Source of the DNA: Deltaproteobacteria bacterium
Lineage (GTDB): Bacteria > Desulfobacterota > Binatia > UTPRO1
Direction: 5' to 3'
Length of the DNA stretch: 64,000 nucleotides
Assembly (NCBI GenBank): GCA_020852955.1
Contig: JADYZW010000065.1
Location: forward strand, 37,850-101,849
Position numbers and translations under genes: made by a program. Positions 42,456 through 51,535 of the stretch are shown in pieces. Position 1 is the first letter of the stretch. Each line of letters opens with the position of its first letter. The notes under the pieces were generated by a model. It saw nothing but the letters and a program-made list of their open reading frames with translations, was not told the DNA's origin and made no database searches.

Positions 42456-43313
42456 ATGCCAGCGGTCGTCGTCGTGATCCCGGTTCGCGATCGGGCCGGG
42501 ATGGTCGTCGAGGCCGCGCGTTCGGTTCTCGCGCAGACCTGGCGCGATCAGGCGCTCGTCGTGGTCGACGACGGCTCGACGGACGGATCGGCGGAGGCGG
42601 CAGAGGCGGCGCTCGCCGGCGCGCCCGCGGGATCACGGGTGCTCAGGCGCGCCCACGCCGGCGTCGCGGCCGCGCGCAACGCGGGCGCCGCCGCGGTGGA
42701 CAGCGCCTGGATCGCGTTCCTCGACTCCGACGACCTCTGGGAGCCCGCGAAGCTCGCGGCGCAGATGGCGTGGCTCGCCGCACACCCGTCGCAGCGGATC
42801 GCGCAGACCGGCGAGCGCTGGCTCGACCGCGGGCGGCACCGGAACCCGCGTGCCTGGCATCGGAAGGAGGAGCGCATCTTCCCGCGCTGCCTCGAACGCT
42901 GCCTCGTGAGTCCGTCGGCCGTCGCGATCCGACGCGATTTCTACGACGAGCTCGGAGGATTCGATGCGAGCTTCCCCGTGTGCGAGGACTACGAGCTCTG
43001 GCTCCGCGTCGCGCTCCGCGAACCCGTCGGTTTTCTCGACGCGCCGCTCGTCGTGAAGCGCGGCGGACACGCCGACCAGCTGTCGCGCTCGACCTGGGGG
43101 CTCGATCGCTGGCGGGTGGCGGCGCTCGTGAAGCTGCTCGCGACGACGTCTCTCGCCCCAGTCGCGCGTGCCGCGGCGGTTGACGTGCTGCGGGCGAAAT
43201 GCGCCGTGCTCGCGGGCGGCGCCGCCCGACGCGGGCGCGATGCCGAGGCGGCGCGCTATCGGCTGCTGGCGGAAACGGCGGGAGCGTGCTCCGAGGAACG
43301 CCATGACGCGTGA
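42456..43313 (+). CDS. Glycosyltransferase family 2 protein
   Basis: 285 residues with a GT-A fold: VVVIPVRDRAGMVVEAARSVLAQT, VVDDGSTDG for nucleotide binding, FLDSDDLWEP as the DXD-type metal site, and VCEDYELWLRV as the catalytic-base region. It transfers a sugar from an NDP-sugar to an unknown acceptor. ATG 42456 lies 4 bp after engB; an upstream frame inside engB is rejected. The stop overlaps the start of the next gene. Confidence 0.88.
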   Translation: MPAVVVVIPVRDRAGMVVEAARSVLAQTWRDQALVVVDDGSTDGSAEAAEAALAGAPAGSRVLRRAHAGVAAARNAGAAAVDSAWIAFLDSDDLWEPAKLAAQMAWLAAHPSQRIAQTGERWLDRGRHRNPRAWHRKEERIFPRCLERCLVSPSAVAIRRDFYDELGGFDASFPVCEDYELWLRVALREPVGFLDAPLVVKRGGHADQLSRSTWGLDRWRVAALVKLLATTSLAPVARAAAVDVLRAKCAVLAGGAARRGRDAEAARYRLLAETAGACSEERHDA

Positions 43314-43791
43314 CCAGCTCCTCGCGGCGCGCACGAGCGCGTGGACGGACGACGAGCGGGCGGCGCTCGTCGCGATCGTCGCGACGCTCCGTCCGAGCGC
43401 CCACCACCTCGGCGACGCGCTCGACTGGCTCGACGATCTGGCGGCGCGCGACGGCGGCCGGCCGGCGAGCGCGCTCGACCGCCCGGAGCTCCAGGCCGCG
43501 CTTGCGGCTCCCGGCTCGGCGCCCGACCGCTGGAAACGCTGGAAGGAGGCGCTCCGCCGTCTTCGGTACCCTCGGCTCGCCGCGCGGGAGCGGGCGTTCG
43601 CCGCGGCGGTGCGCGCGCTCGACCTCGGGCGGAACGTCGCGATCGCGCCGTCCCCGGCGTTCGAGGGCGGCCGTGTCACCGTCACGATCCGCGCGGCGAC
43701 GGTGGACGAGCTCGTGGCATCGCTCGATCGCTTGGCCGAAGCCCGTGCGGCGGACGACCTCGCGCGACTCTTCGCGCTCCTCGACGCGTAG
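43303..43791 (+). CDS. Hypothetical helical protein
   Basis: 162 residues beginning inside the end of the glycosyltransferase gene. Arg/Ala/Leu-rich with several amphipathic helices; AHHLGDALDWLDDLAARDG, then RWKRWKEALRRLRYPRLAARE are the most distinctive stretches. I recognise no family or catalytic motif. The overlap with the preceding gene and its reading frame distribution suggest a real protein, possibly co-expressed with the spore-photoproduct-lyase-like gene after it. Confidence 0.6.
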   Translation: MTRDQLLAARTSAWTDDERAALVAIVATLRPSAHHLGDALDWLDDLAARDGGRPASALDRPELQAALAAPGSAPDRWKRWKEALRRLRYPRLAARERAFAAAVRALDLGRNVAIAPSPAFEGGRVTVTIRAATVDELVASLDRLAEARAADDLARLFALLDA

Positions 43792-43941
43792 CGCCCCGCG
43801 CTCGCTCCGCCCGCGTGACGCCGGGTGCGAGGCTCGGCGGGGCCGTTCCACGGACCGGCCAGCCGGCGCGCGTCGCGCGGTCGCGTCCGGTCCCGGCGCT
43901 CCGCCGTGGCGGCTCTCCGGGCCGCGTGCTACGTACCCCGC

Positions 43942-45021
43942 GTGTTCACCCCGGACGCCGTCCTGATCGAGCGCGGCGCGGAGGAGACGCCGATGGCGCG
44001 ACGCTGTCGCGAGCGGCTCCCCGACGTGCCGTTCACCGTCGTCGAGGATCGGCAGGCGGCCCGGGTCGCGATCGGCGACGACTTCGCGGCGGCGAAGCGC
44101 CGGCTCGTGCTCGCCGAGCATCGCGGCAGCTTCCTCGGGCATTGTCCGGCGGGAACGCGCGGGCTCAGGTGCTGCAACTACCTGATGATGAACTTCGCCA
44201 CGAACTGTCCGATGGACTGCGGATATTGCTTCCTCCAGGAGTACCTCGCCGAGAACCTCCCCCTCACGGCATACGTGAATCCCGGGGCGGCGCTCGCCGA
44301 GGTCGCGCGCGTGCTCGACAAGCACGGCGACCGTCGTTTTCGCATCGGCACCGGCGAGCTTGCCGACAGCCTCGCTCTCGATCCGTTGACCGACCTCAGC
44401 GCGGACATCGTCCCGTTCTTCGCCGCGCGGTCGAACGCGCTCCTCGAGCTCAAGACCAAGACCGACGCCATCGACGGCCTCGTCGCGCTCGACCCGAAGG
44501 ATCGCGTGGTGGTTTCCTGGTCCCTGGCGCCCGAGGCGGCGGTGGCGCTCGCCGAGCGCGGCACGACGCCGATCGCCGCGCGGCTCGCGGCGGCCCGCCG
44601 CGTGGCCGCGGCGGGGTACAAGGTCGGCATCCACTTCGATCCAATGATCGAGCACGCCGGCTGGGAGGAGGGCTATCGGGATCTCGTCGCCACGCTCGCC
44701 GCCGCGCTTCCGGCGGCGCGCGTCGCGTGGGTGAGCATGGGCGCGCTCCGGTTTTCGTCCGGGCTTCGCCGCGCGGTGCGCGCGCGCTTCCCGGGCTCGC
44801 CGCTCCTTACCGGCGAGCAGGTGCGGAGCGCCGACGGCAAGTGGCGCGACTTCCAGCCGCTCCGCGTCGCCATGTACCGGCTCGTCCGGAGGTACGTGGA
44901 GGAAGCCCTTCCCGACGTCCCGCTCTTCCTCTGCATGGAGACGCCGGAGGTGTGGCAGCGCGTCTTCGGCGCGGCGCCGCTCGGCGAGCAGGCGCTCGGC
45001 GCGCGCCTCGCGGCCCGCTGA
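43942..45021 (+). CDS. Spore photoproduct lyase-family radical SAM protein
   Basis: 359 residues. The radical SAM cluster motif is CPMDCGYC in NFATNCPMDCGYCFLQEYL, preceded by HCPAGTRGLRCCNYLMMN; this matches the SPL family, which in spore formers repairs thymine photodimers. RIGTGELADSLALD and the segment KTKTD are also family-typical. No sporulation genes are seen, so it may act in DNA repair or on another substrate. GTG 43942 is taken as start because VFTPDAVLIERGA begins the conserved part; a start at 43825 adds an Arg-rich leader. Its TGA overlaps the murI ATG. Confidence 0.8.
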   Translation: MFTPDAVLIERGAEETPMARRCRERLPDVPFTVVEDRQAARVAIGDDFAAAKRRLVLAEHRGSFLGHCPAGTRGLRCCNYLMMNFATNCPMDCGYCFLQEYLAENLPLTAYVNPGAALAEVARVLDKHGDRRFRIGTGELADSLALDPLTDLSADIVPFFAARSNALLELKTKTDAIDGLVALDPKDRVVVSWSLAPEAAVALAERGTTPIAARLAAARRVAAAGYKVGIHFDPMIEHAGWEEGYRDLVATLAAALPAARVAWVSMGALRFSSGLRRAVRARFPGSPLLTGEQVRSADGKWRDFQPLRVAMYRLVRRYVEEALPDVPLFLCMETPEVWQRVFGAAPLGEQALGARLAAR

Positions 45022-45821
45022 TGGCGGCGCGCGAGCCCGGCATCGGGATCTTCGACTCCGGCGTCGGCGGCCTGACCGTCGTGCAGCGGATGATCGAGGC
45101 CCTGCCCGGCGAGCACCTCGTCTACCTGGGCGACACCGCGCGCTATCCGTACGGGACGAAGTCGGCGGCCGTGGTCTCCCGGTACACGCTCGAGAACGCG
45201 AAGTTCCTGCTCGATACCGGGGTGAAGCTGCTGGTCGTCGCCTGCAACACGATGTCGGCCGTCGCGCTCGACGTGCTCCGCGCCGCGACCGACGTTCCCG
45301 TCGTCGGCGTGATCGAACCGGGCGCGCGCGCCGCTGTCGGGACCACCCGCAACCGCAAGATCGGCGTCATCGGCACCGAGGGCACGATCGCGAGCGGCAG
45401 CTATACGCGCGCGCTCCGCGCGATCGATCCCGAGCTCGAGATCTACACCCGCGCCTGCCCGCTTTTCGTGGCGCTTGCGGAGGAAGGGTGGATCGACAAC
45501 GCGATCGCCGAGCAGGCCGCGGCGATGTACCTCGCGAGCCTCCGACAGAGCCGCATCGACACGCTGGTGCTCGGCTGCACGCACTACCCGCTGCTGGCGC
45601 GCACGATCGGCGCGTACCTCGGCCCGGAGGTGCAGCTCGTGGACTCCGCGACCGAGACCGCGCGCGAGGTCGCGGCGCTGCTCGCGGCGCGCGGGCTGGC
45701 GGCGCCGTCGGGACCGGGTTCGACCTCGTTCTTCGTGACCGACGTGCCCGACCGCTTCATCCGGATCGGCAGCCGCTTTCTCGGCAGCGCCGTCGATTCG
45801 GCCGTCCGGATCGAGCGGTGA
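45021..45821 (+). CDS. murI: Glutamate racemase
   Basis: 266 residues. IGIFDSGVGGLTV, LGDTARYPYG, the first catalytic Cys in VVACNTMSA and the second in LGCTHYPLL are the canonical MurI signatures. It converts L- to D-glutamate for peptidoglycan. ATG 45021 shares a base with the TGA of the SPL-like gene (TGATG). Ends at a perfect palindrome shared with the convergent small membrane protein gene. Confidence 0.95.
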   Translation: MAAREPGIGIFDSGVGGLTVVQRMIEALPGEHLVYLGDTARYPYGTKSAAVVSRYTLENAKFLLDTGVKLLVVACNTMSAVALDVLRAATDVPVVGVIEPGARAAVGTTRNRKIGVIGTEGTIASGSYTRALRAIDPELEIYTRACPLFVALAEEGWIDNAIAEQAAAMYLASLRQSRIDTLVLGCTHYPLLARTIGAYLGPEVQLVDSATETAREVAALLAARGLAAPSGPGSTSFFVTDVPDRFIRIGSRFLGSAVDSAVRIER

Positions 45822-45845
45822 GACGGGCGGCGCGCGCCGCCCGTC
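45822..45845. terminator. 24-bp perfect palindrome between convergent genes
   Basis: Two complementary 12-bp arms (GACGGGCGGCGC and GCGCCGCCCGTC) directly after the murI stop and just at the stop of the minus-strand gene at 45844. It can form a strong hairpin on either strand, so a bidirectional terminator is likely; no T-run is present. Confidence 0.6.
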
Positions 45846-46110
45846 AGATCCCGCCCGGCGGCGCCGCGACGTTCGACGGGCAGGTCTCGTCCTCGCTCGC
45901 GTCGCCGTCTTCCTCCGTCAGCGCGTCGGTGAGCGTCGCGACGTCGTCGGCGAGCGAGCGGAGATCCTCGCCGATCGCGGCGACCTCGCGCGTGAGCTCG
46001 GCGAGATCCGCGGAGAGCGCGCTCACGTGGGCGTTCAGCGAGACGACGGCGAAGGCGATGACGATCGCGCTTGCCAGCATGGCGACGACGAGGGCCGCCG
46101 TCTGCTTCAT
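45844..46110 (-). CDS. Small membrane-anchored coiled-coil protein
   Basis: 88 residues: one N-terminal membrane segment (ALVVAMLASAIVIAFAVVSL) followed by a heptad-rich stretch (ALSADLAELTREVAAIGEDL, then RSLADDVATLTDAL) and an acidic tail. No family recognised. ATG at 46108-46110 overlaps the stop of the HelD-like gene (ATGA), which decides the start and puts it in the same operon. Confidence 0.6.
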   Translation of the reverse strand: MKQTAALVVAMLASAIVIAFAVVSLNAHVSALSADLAELTREVAAIGEDLRSLADDVATLTDALTEEDGDASEDETCPSNVAAPPGGI

Positions 46111-48215
46111 GGCGTCTCCTCGAGCGGCGCGCGGACCAGCGGCGACGGCGTCGCCACCGAGGTGAGCCAGAGCTGGTGCACGGCGCGGGTGGCGCCGACG
46201 TGGAGCAGCCGGCGCGCGCCCGGGCGATCCGGGAAATGGGTGCTGCTCGCCTCGACCAGGATCACGTAGTCGAACTCGAGGCCCTTCACCTGCTCGATCT
46301 CCGTCACCTCGACTCCGGGCGCGAAGGTGAAGTCCTGGTTGACGACCTGGCGGGCGCGCGGCACCTCGCTGTGGACCAGGCCTTGGGCGTAGAGCGCGCT
46401 GAGCTCGCGCGACGGCGTCAGCACCGCGACCGACGCGTTGCGCTCGCGCTCGGCGAGCTCCCGCAGGGCATGAGCGAGGAAGGCGACGCAGGCGCCGTGG
46501 TCGGCGAAGCGGAAGAGCTCGACCGACGGCCCTTCGCGCACGGTGCGGAGCGGCGTGTCGTCCTCGCGGAGCGGACCGAGGACGCCGACCGCGAACGAGG
46601 CGACCTGGCGCGAGCAGCGGTAGCTCACCTCGAGCGTGTCGACCTCGGCGCCCTTGAGGCCGAGCTGCTCGAAGAAGGTCGCCCACGAGGTGAAGCCGGT
46701 GTTCTCGAGGAGGTGCTGCTGGGTGTCGCCGGCGAGCGTGATGCTCTTGCGCTGGTCGAGGCAGCCGAGGAGGACCTGGACCTCGAGGGGCGAGAAGTCC
46801 TGCACCTCGTCGACGGCGACGTGGCGATAGCGCAGCAGCGGGCCGCTCTTCGCAGGAAGCGCGCCGACGCGGAGCTGCCAGGCGCGTAGCAGGAGCGCGT
46901 CGTCCTCGGCGTCGAGCTCGGCCTCGGCCGTGCGGTCGCCGCCGAGCCAGGCGGCGAGCTTCTCGTGCTCGCGTCGCATCCAGTCGAGCGCCCGCCGGAG
47001 CTCCTCCGGGCCGAACGCGTCGGGCGCGCTCGCGGCGAGCGCAGCGTGGATGCGCGGGGCGTGCGTCGAGACGCTCGCCCAGTCGTCGACGACCTGCGCC
47101 GGCGTCGCGGGCCCCGGGGTGTCGGCGATGTGGGCCGCGAGCGCCGCCAGCATCGCGGGGTGGAGCTTCAGCCGTTGCACCACCGCCGGCGTGTCCTCGC
47201 GGCCGTCGGCCGGAAGCATGGGCAGTACGCGGCGCCGGATCTCGCGCGCCCATTCGTGGAAGGTGCGCACGAGCACCTGGTGCACGCCGAGCGCCGGCAG
47301 CACGTGGCTCACGTAGTCGCGGAGCGCGGGCGAGAAGACGACGACGAGCGTGCGGTCGGAGTCGATCTTCGGGTCGTCGTAGGCGAGGTAGGCGATGCGG
47401 TGCAGCGCGACCGTGGTCTTGCCGGAGCCGGCGGCGCCGCGGATGACCACGAAGCCCGACGTCGGCCGGGTGATGAGCGCGAACTGCTCCGGGTCGATGA
47501 GGCCCGCGATGTCGGGGAGGTGCTTGTCGGCGCGCGCGGGGCCGGCAGAGGGGTCGCCGAGCCGTCGGGTCGAGCCTTCGCCGACTGCGTGAGCGCGGAG
47601 CGCCGCGCCCTCGCCGCCGGCGAGGCGGGCGGTCTCCGGCGCGATGCGGCGCCAGCCGCCGGTCGCTTCGGGGGCGCGTTGGAAGATGCCCTCGGGCGCG
47701 TCGACGCGTTGGAGCCGGCGGTCGCGGATCGTGACCGTGCGGCGCACGAGGACCTCGCCGCTCCGCTCGCGGCCCGCGATCTCCTCGTCGAAGCGATCGC
47801 CCTGGCGATACCGGTAGAAGAGGCGCGACACCGGTGCGTGGCGCCAGTCGACGATGGCGACCCCGCTACCGAGATGCGTGCCCTTGCCGAGCAGGATGTC
47901 CTGGTCGCCGTTCTCCTCGCGTAGGCGGAGGTGGCCGAAATACGGCGAGTCGGGGCTGACGCGCGGCTGGGCGCGCGACGTCCGCAGCTGCTCGAGCAGC
48001 GCCGAGTGACGATGCCATTGCTCGAGGAGCGCGGGCCGGTCCTCCGTCTTGGTGCCGTCGCGGAGTGCCTCCCGCAGCCGTTCGAGCTCCTGCACGAGCG
48101 CGCGCTCCGACGGCGTCGCCGTCGCGGCGCTCCCGGGAGCCTCGAGCGCTTTCCCTACCCGTTCCAGAAGGTCGAGCTCTTCGGCGACGATCGGCGGCGG
48201 TCCGGCAGCGGGCAT
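46107..48215 (-). CDS. UvrD/HelD-like superfamily 1 helicase
   Basis: 702 residues. Walker A GAAGSGKTTVALHRIAYL, Walker B with DEVQDFSPLEVQ, GDTQQHLL (motif III-like) and VKGLEFDYVILVEAS, the motif V/VI region. The N-terminal domain with a Leu-rich helical start (LDLLERVGKALEAP) and the LRLREENGDQDILLGKGTHL segment resemble HelD, which binds RNA polymerase and recycles stalled complexes; assignment to HelD rather than another UvrD-like helicase is likely, not certain. It precedes and overlaps the coiled-coil protein gene. Confidence 0.82.
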   Translation of the reverse strand: MPAAGPPPIVAEELDLLERVGKALEAPGSAATATPSERALVQELERLREALRDGTKTEDRPALLEQWHRHSALLEQLRTSRAQPRVSPDSPYFGHLRLREENGDQDILLGKGTHLGSGVAIVDWRHAPVSRLFYRYRQGDRFDEEIAGRERSGEVLVRRTVTIRDRRLQRVDAPEGIFQRAPEATGGWRRIAPETARLAGGEGAALRAHAVGEGSTRRLGDPSAGPARADKHLPDIAGLIDPEQFALITRPTSGFVVIRGAAGSGKTTVALHRIAYLAYDDPKIDSDRTLVVVFSPALRDYVSHVLPALGVHQVLVRTFHEWAREIRRRVLPMLPADGREDTPAVVQRLKLHPAMLAALAAHIADTPGPATPAQVVDDWASVSTHAPRIHAALAASAPDAFGPEELRRALDWMRREHEKLAAWLGGDRTAEAELDAEDDALLLRAWQLRVGALPAKSGPLLRYRHVAVDEVQDFSPLEVQVLLGCLDQRKSITLAGDTQQHLLENTGFTSWATFFEQLGLKGAEVDTLEVSYRCSRQVASFAVGVLGPLREDDTPLRTVREGPSVELFRFADHGACVAFLAHALRELAERERNASVAVLTPSRELSALYAQGLVHSEVPRARQVVNQDFTFAPGVEVTEIEQVKGLEFDYVILVEASSTHFPDRPGARRLLHVGATRAVHQLWLTSVATPSPLVRAPLEETP

Positions 48216-48267
48216 GGAGGATCAGGTCTAGCAGGACGGGTCGGCGCGAAGGAACCGGGGGTGTAGG

Positions 48268-49158
48268 ATGCCGCGCGTGTCGAGCTCCCCGTCGCGCTAC
48301 CGACAGGATGCCGCATCCGACTACCGCCATCGGTTCCACGCCGGGAACGTCGGCGACGTCTGGAAGCACTGCGTGCTCGTCGAGGTGCTGCGCCGCACCG
48401 CCGCGGCGCACGACGGCATCGTGTACGTCGAGTCGCATGCCGGCGAGGGGTGCTATGTGCTCGGACCGACCGGCGAGTGGACGGAGGGCATCGGCCGTCT
48501 CTGGGGCGCGGACGGGGTTCCCGTCGCCGACGACGCGGTGGGACGCTACCTGCGCCTCGCCCGGGCGCTCGCGAGCGGCGAGGCGCGGCCGGACCGGTAT
48601 CCCGGCTCGCCGCTGCTTGCGCGCGCCGCGCTGCCCGAGACGGCGACGCTCGCGCTCTGGGAGGCCGACGCGGCGTCATGCGAGCGGCTCGCGACCGCCC
48701 TCGCTCCGAACGAGCCGCGCGTCGCCATCACCTGCGGGGACGGCCTCGGCCCGCTCTCCGAGGCCGTCGCTGCGGCCGAGGCGCGCGGCGCGGGCGTCGT
48801 CGCGCTCGTCGATCCGCCGTTCACCCGGAAGTCCGACTGGCTCGCGGTGCCGGACGCGGTGATCGCGGCGGCGGCGGCCTCGGCGCGCGCGACGCTGCTG
48901 CTCTGGTATCCCCTGAAGAGCCTGACCCGCCCGAACGCGATGATCGCGCGCTTCAAGGCGGCGGGTGTCGCGGCGAGCGTCGCCGAGCTCGTGACGACGC
49001 CGCTCGAGCACCAGCGGTCGCGTTTGAACGGGAGCGGTCTCGTCCTGGTGCGGCCGCCGGACGGCGCGCTCGCCGCGATCGCGGCGGCCGCGCCCATCCT
49101 GGGCGCGCGGCTCGCGACCCGCCCGGGCGCGTGGTCGCTGCGGCTTGCCTCGTGGTGA
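48268..49158 (+). CDS. rlmJ: 23S rRNA (adenine2030-N6)-methyltransferase RlmJ
   Basis: 296 residues. RHRFHAGNVGDVWKHCVLVEVL is the conserved N-terminal RlmJ block, VYVESHAGEGCY the SAM region, and VDPPFTRKSDW the catalytic DPPF-type motif. Divergent from the HelD-like gene with a 52-bp gap. A short N-terminal extension of about 15 residues may mean the true start is slightly later. Confidence 0.88.
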   Translation: MPRVSSSPSRYRQDAASDYRHRFHAGNVGDVWKHCVLVEVLRRTAAAHDGIVYVESHAGEGCYVLGPTGEWTEGIGRLWGADGVPVADDAVGRYLRLARALASGEARPDRYPGSPLLARAALPETATLALWEADAASCERLATALAPNEPRVAITCGDGLGPLSEAVAAAEARGAGVVALVDPPFTRKSDWLAVPDAVIAAAAASARATLLLWYPLKSLTRPNAMIARFKAAGVAASVAELVTTPLEHQRSRLNGSGLVLVRPPDGALAAIAAAAPILGARLATRPGAWSLRLASW

Positions 49159-49368
49159 GTCGTCGAGCCCGTGATGCACCGGGCGGCACCGCGGTCGGGC
49201 TCCGCCCCTGCCGATCTCCCGCCATGCATCTCGAGGCGGCGCAGGCTTTCATCCGCCGGCAAGAGTCATGCCGCGAAGCGATCTATGTCGCGGCAGCGCC
49301 GGCGGCTCGTGTGCTCGGCTCGTGACCGGCTGCGGATCGGGTCCGCACCGTGGAAAGGAGTTCCGCGG

Positions 49369-49746
49369 ATGAAGATGATGAAGATCTCGAAGCGCGCGTA
49401 CGTGCTCGCGGCAGTCGCGGTTACGATGGTCGTACGGACGACCGGTGCGGCCGCCCCGACCTGGACGACCACCTTCTTCTGTACGCCGATGAACGTCGCG
49501 ATGTTCGCCGCGCAACGCATGCACGTGCGCTGCACGACGGGCGGCTCGCCCGGCGGGAACATCGTCTACTTCGCGTTCAGCGCGAAGAAGAAGGACGCGG
49601 CGCCCATGCTCGACCTCCTGCTGTCGGCGAAGGCGCAGGGCAAGCATCTCATGATCTACTACAACCCCGACGATCTCTCCGGACAGAAGATCGGCTGCGC
49701 GACCAACGACTGCCGGCTGATCGTCGGTGCCGAGCTGCGTGACTAG
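49369..49746 (+). CDS. Exported small protein of unknown function
   Basis: 125 residues with a hydrophobic N-terminal segment (YVLAAVAVTMVVRTTGAAA) that may be a signal peptide. The mature region has four Cys (FFCTPMNVAM, HVRCTTGG, KIGCATNDCRL), which suggests two disulfides in the periplasm. VYFAFSAKKKDAAPMLDLLL and HLMIYYNPDDLSG are its most regular parts. No family recognised. ATG 49369 has GGAAAGGAG upstream, the reason for this start over a longer frame. Confidence 0.65.
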   Translation: MKMMKISKRAYVLAAVAVTMVVRTTGAAAPTWTTTFFCTPMNVAMFAAQRMHVRCTTGGSPGGNIVYFAFSAKKKDAAPMLDLLLSAKAQGKHLMIYYNPDDLSGQKIGCATNDCRLIVGAELRD

Positions 49747-49895
49747 GCCGATCCGGGAGCGTCCCCGCCGATGAAGACGCGGCATCGCGCCTCGCGCGCC
49801 GCCTGACGGACGGGGATTCCGCGGCCGGATCCGCCGCCCGCTCGGCGCGCGTACGACGTGGACCTGGCGAGGAATGCGGGCTAGGGTGCGCGCGC

Positions 49896-50669
49896 ATGAT
49901 CGACTATCGCACGCACGGCAACGTCGCCGTGGTCACCATCAACCGACCCGACGCCCGCAACGCCGTCAACACCGAGGTCGCGCGGGGGATCGAGGAGGCC
50001 ATCGACGCGATCGAGGCCGACGACGAGATCTGGGTGGGCATCCTGACCGGCGCCAGGACCGAGAAGGGCCACATCTTCTGCGCTGGCGCGGATCTCAAGC
50101 AGATGGCCGTGGACCCGGGCGGCATGATGACCGCGCGCGGCGGCTTCGCGGGCTTCGTGAAGCGCGAGCGCGCCAAGCCGATCATCGCCGCGGTCGACGG
50201 CCCGGCGCTCGCCGGGGGCACCGAGATCGTGCTCGCGTGCGATCTGGTGGTCGCGTCGAGGACCACGGTCTTCGGCGTGCCCGAGGTGAAGCGGGGCCTG
50301 ATCGCCGCAGCGGGGGCGCTCTTCCGATTGCCGCGAAAGCTCCCCCGCAACGTCGCCATGGAGCTCGCGCTCACCGGCCGCCTCGATTTTCCGGCCGAGC
50401 GGGCCCACCACTTCGGCCTCGTGAACGTGCTCTGCGAGGAGGGCCAGGCGCTCGAATCGGCGAAGAGGCTCGCCGCCCAGATCACCGAGAACGCCCCGCT
50501 CGCCGTCCGCGAGAGCCGACGGGTGCTCCTCGAGTCGATCGACCAGCCCGATGAGGCCGCGTGGAGGATGTCGGCCGAGGGGATGGCCCGGATGTTCGGC
50601 ACCGAGGACTTCACCGAGGGATTGCAGGCGTTCGCCCAGAAGCGCGCGCCGCAGTGGAAGGGACGATAG
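49896..50669 (+). CDS. Enoyl-CoA hydratase/isomerase
   Basis: 257 residues of the crotonase fold. INRPDARNAVN, the oxyanion-hole segment FCAGADLKQM, and DGPALAGGTEIVLACDLVVA with FGVPEVKRGL are all present; the Glu in PEVKRG fits a catalytic position. It would hydrate or isomerise an unsaturated acyl-CoA. Followed 23 bp later by an SDR gene, so the pair may carry out two consecutive steps of acyl-CoA oxidation. Confidence 0.9.
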   Translation: MIDYRTHGNVAVVTINRPDARNAVNTEVARGIEEAIDAIEADDEIWVGILTGARTEKGHIFCAGADLKQMAVDPGGMMTARGGFAGFVKRERAKPIIAAVDGPALAGGTEIVLACDLVVASRTTVFGVPEVKRGLIAAAGALFRLPRKLPRNVAMELALTGRLDFPAERAHHFGLVNVLCEEGQALESAKRLAAQITENAPLAVRESRRVLLESIDQPDEAAWRMSAEGMARMFGTEDFTEGLQAFAQKRAPQWKGR

Positions 50670-50692
50670 CGCCGGCGCGCGCACCGGGAGCG

Positions 50693-51460
50693 ATGACCTC
50701 GCCCGTCACCTTCGACCTCGCCGGCGAGGTGGCGCTTGTCACCGGCGCGACGAGCGGCTTCGGACGCCACTTCGCGGAGGTGCTGAGCGCCGCCGGCGCG
50801 ACCGTCGTCCTCACCGGACGCCGCGTCGATCGCCTGGAGGCCCTGCGCCAGCAGCTTGCCGCCGCCGGGCGGCGGGCGCACGCCGTCGCGCTCGACGTGA
50901 CGAGCGTCGCGTCGATGCGGGCCTGCGTCGCCGAGGCGGAGCGGCTCGCGGGGGCGATCACCGTGCTCGTGAACAACGCCGGCATCAGCGTGCAGGCGAC
51001 GGCCCGCGACCTCCGCGAGGCGGACTGGGACGCCGTCATGGACACCAACGTGAAGGGCGTCTTCTTCATGGCCCAGCTCGTCGGGACGGGGATGATCGAG
51101 CGCGGCATCCGCGGCCGCATCGTGAACGTCGCGTCGATCGGCGCGGAGCGGGTCCTGCCGGGGCTCGTCGCCTACTGCGCGTCCAAGGCGGCGGTCGCGA
51201 TGATGACCCGGGGCCTCGCGCGGGAGTGGGCGCGCTACGGCATCGCCGTGAATGCGATCTGCCCCGGCTACGTGCAGACCGAGATCAACGACGCGTGGTT
51301 CGAGACCGAGGCCGGCAAGAAGCAGATCGCCGGCTTTCCTCGCCGCCGGCTCGCGATCGAGGCGAGCCTCGATGCGCCCCTCCTCTTGCTGTGCTCGCGC
51401 CACGCCGAGTTCGTGACGGGATCGCTGCTCACGATCGACGACGGGCAGCGGCTCGGCTGA
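50693..51460 (+). CDS. Short-chain dehydrogenase/reductase
   Basis: 255 residues of the classical SDR type. NAD(P)-binding TGATSGFGRHF, the NNAG motif (VLVNNAGIS), catalytic Ser in VNVASIG and YCASKAAV with Tyr and Lys, and PGYVQTEIN after the active site. ATG 50693 follows GGGAGC; an upstream frame inside the hydratase gene is rejected. Substrate unknown; pairing with the enoyl-CoA hydratase suggests a 3-hydroxyacyl-CoA or similar (inference). Confidence 0.9.
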   Translation: MTSPVTFDLAGEVALVTGATSGFGRHFAEVLSAAGATVVLTGRRVDRLEALRQQLAAAGRRAHAVALDVTSVASMRACVAEAERLAGAITVLVNNAGISVQATARDLREADWDAVMDTNVKGVFFMAQLVGTGMIERGIRGRIVNVASIGAERVLPGLVAYCASKAAVAMMTRGLAREWARYGIAVNAICPGYVQTEINDAWFETEAGKKQIAGFPRRRLAIEASLDAPLLLLCSRHAEFVTGSLLTIDDGQRLG

Positions 51461-51535
51461 ACCCGATGCGTTGTCCGCGCCGCGCATGTCGCGCAGGGTC
51501 GCCGCGCTGACGCGCGCCGTCGCGGCCGCGGCGCG

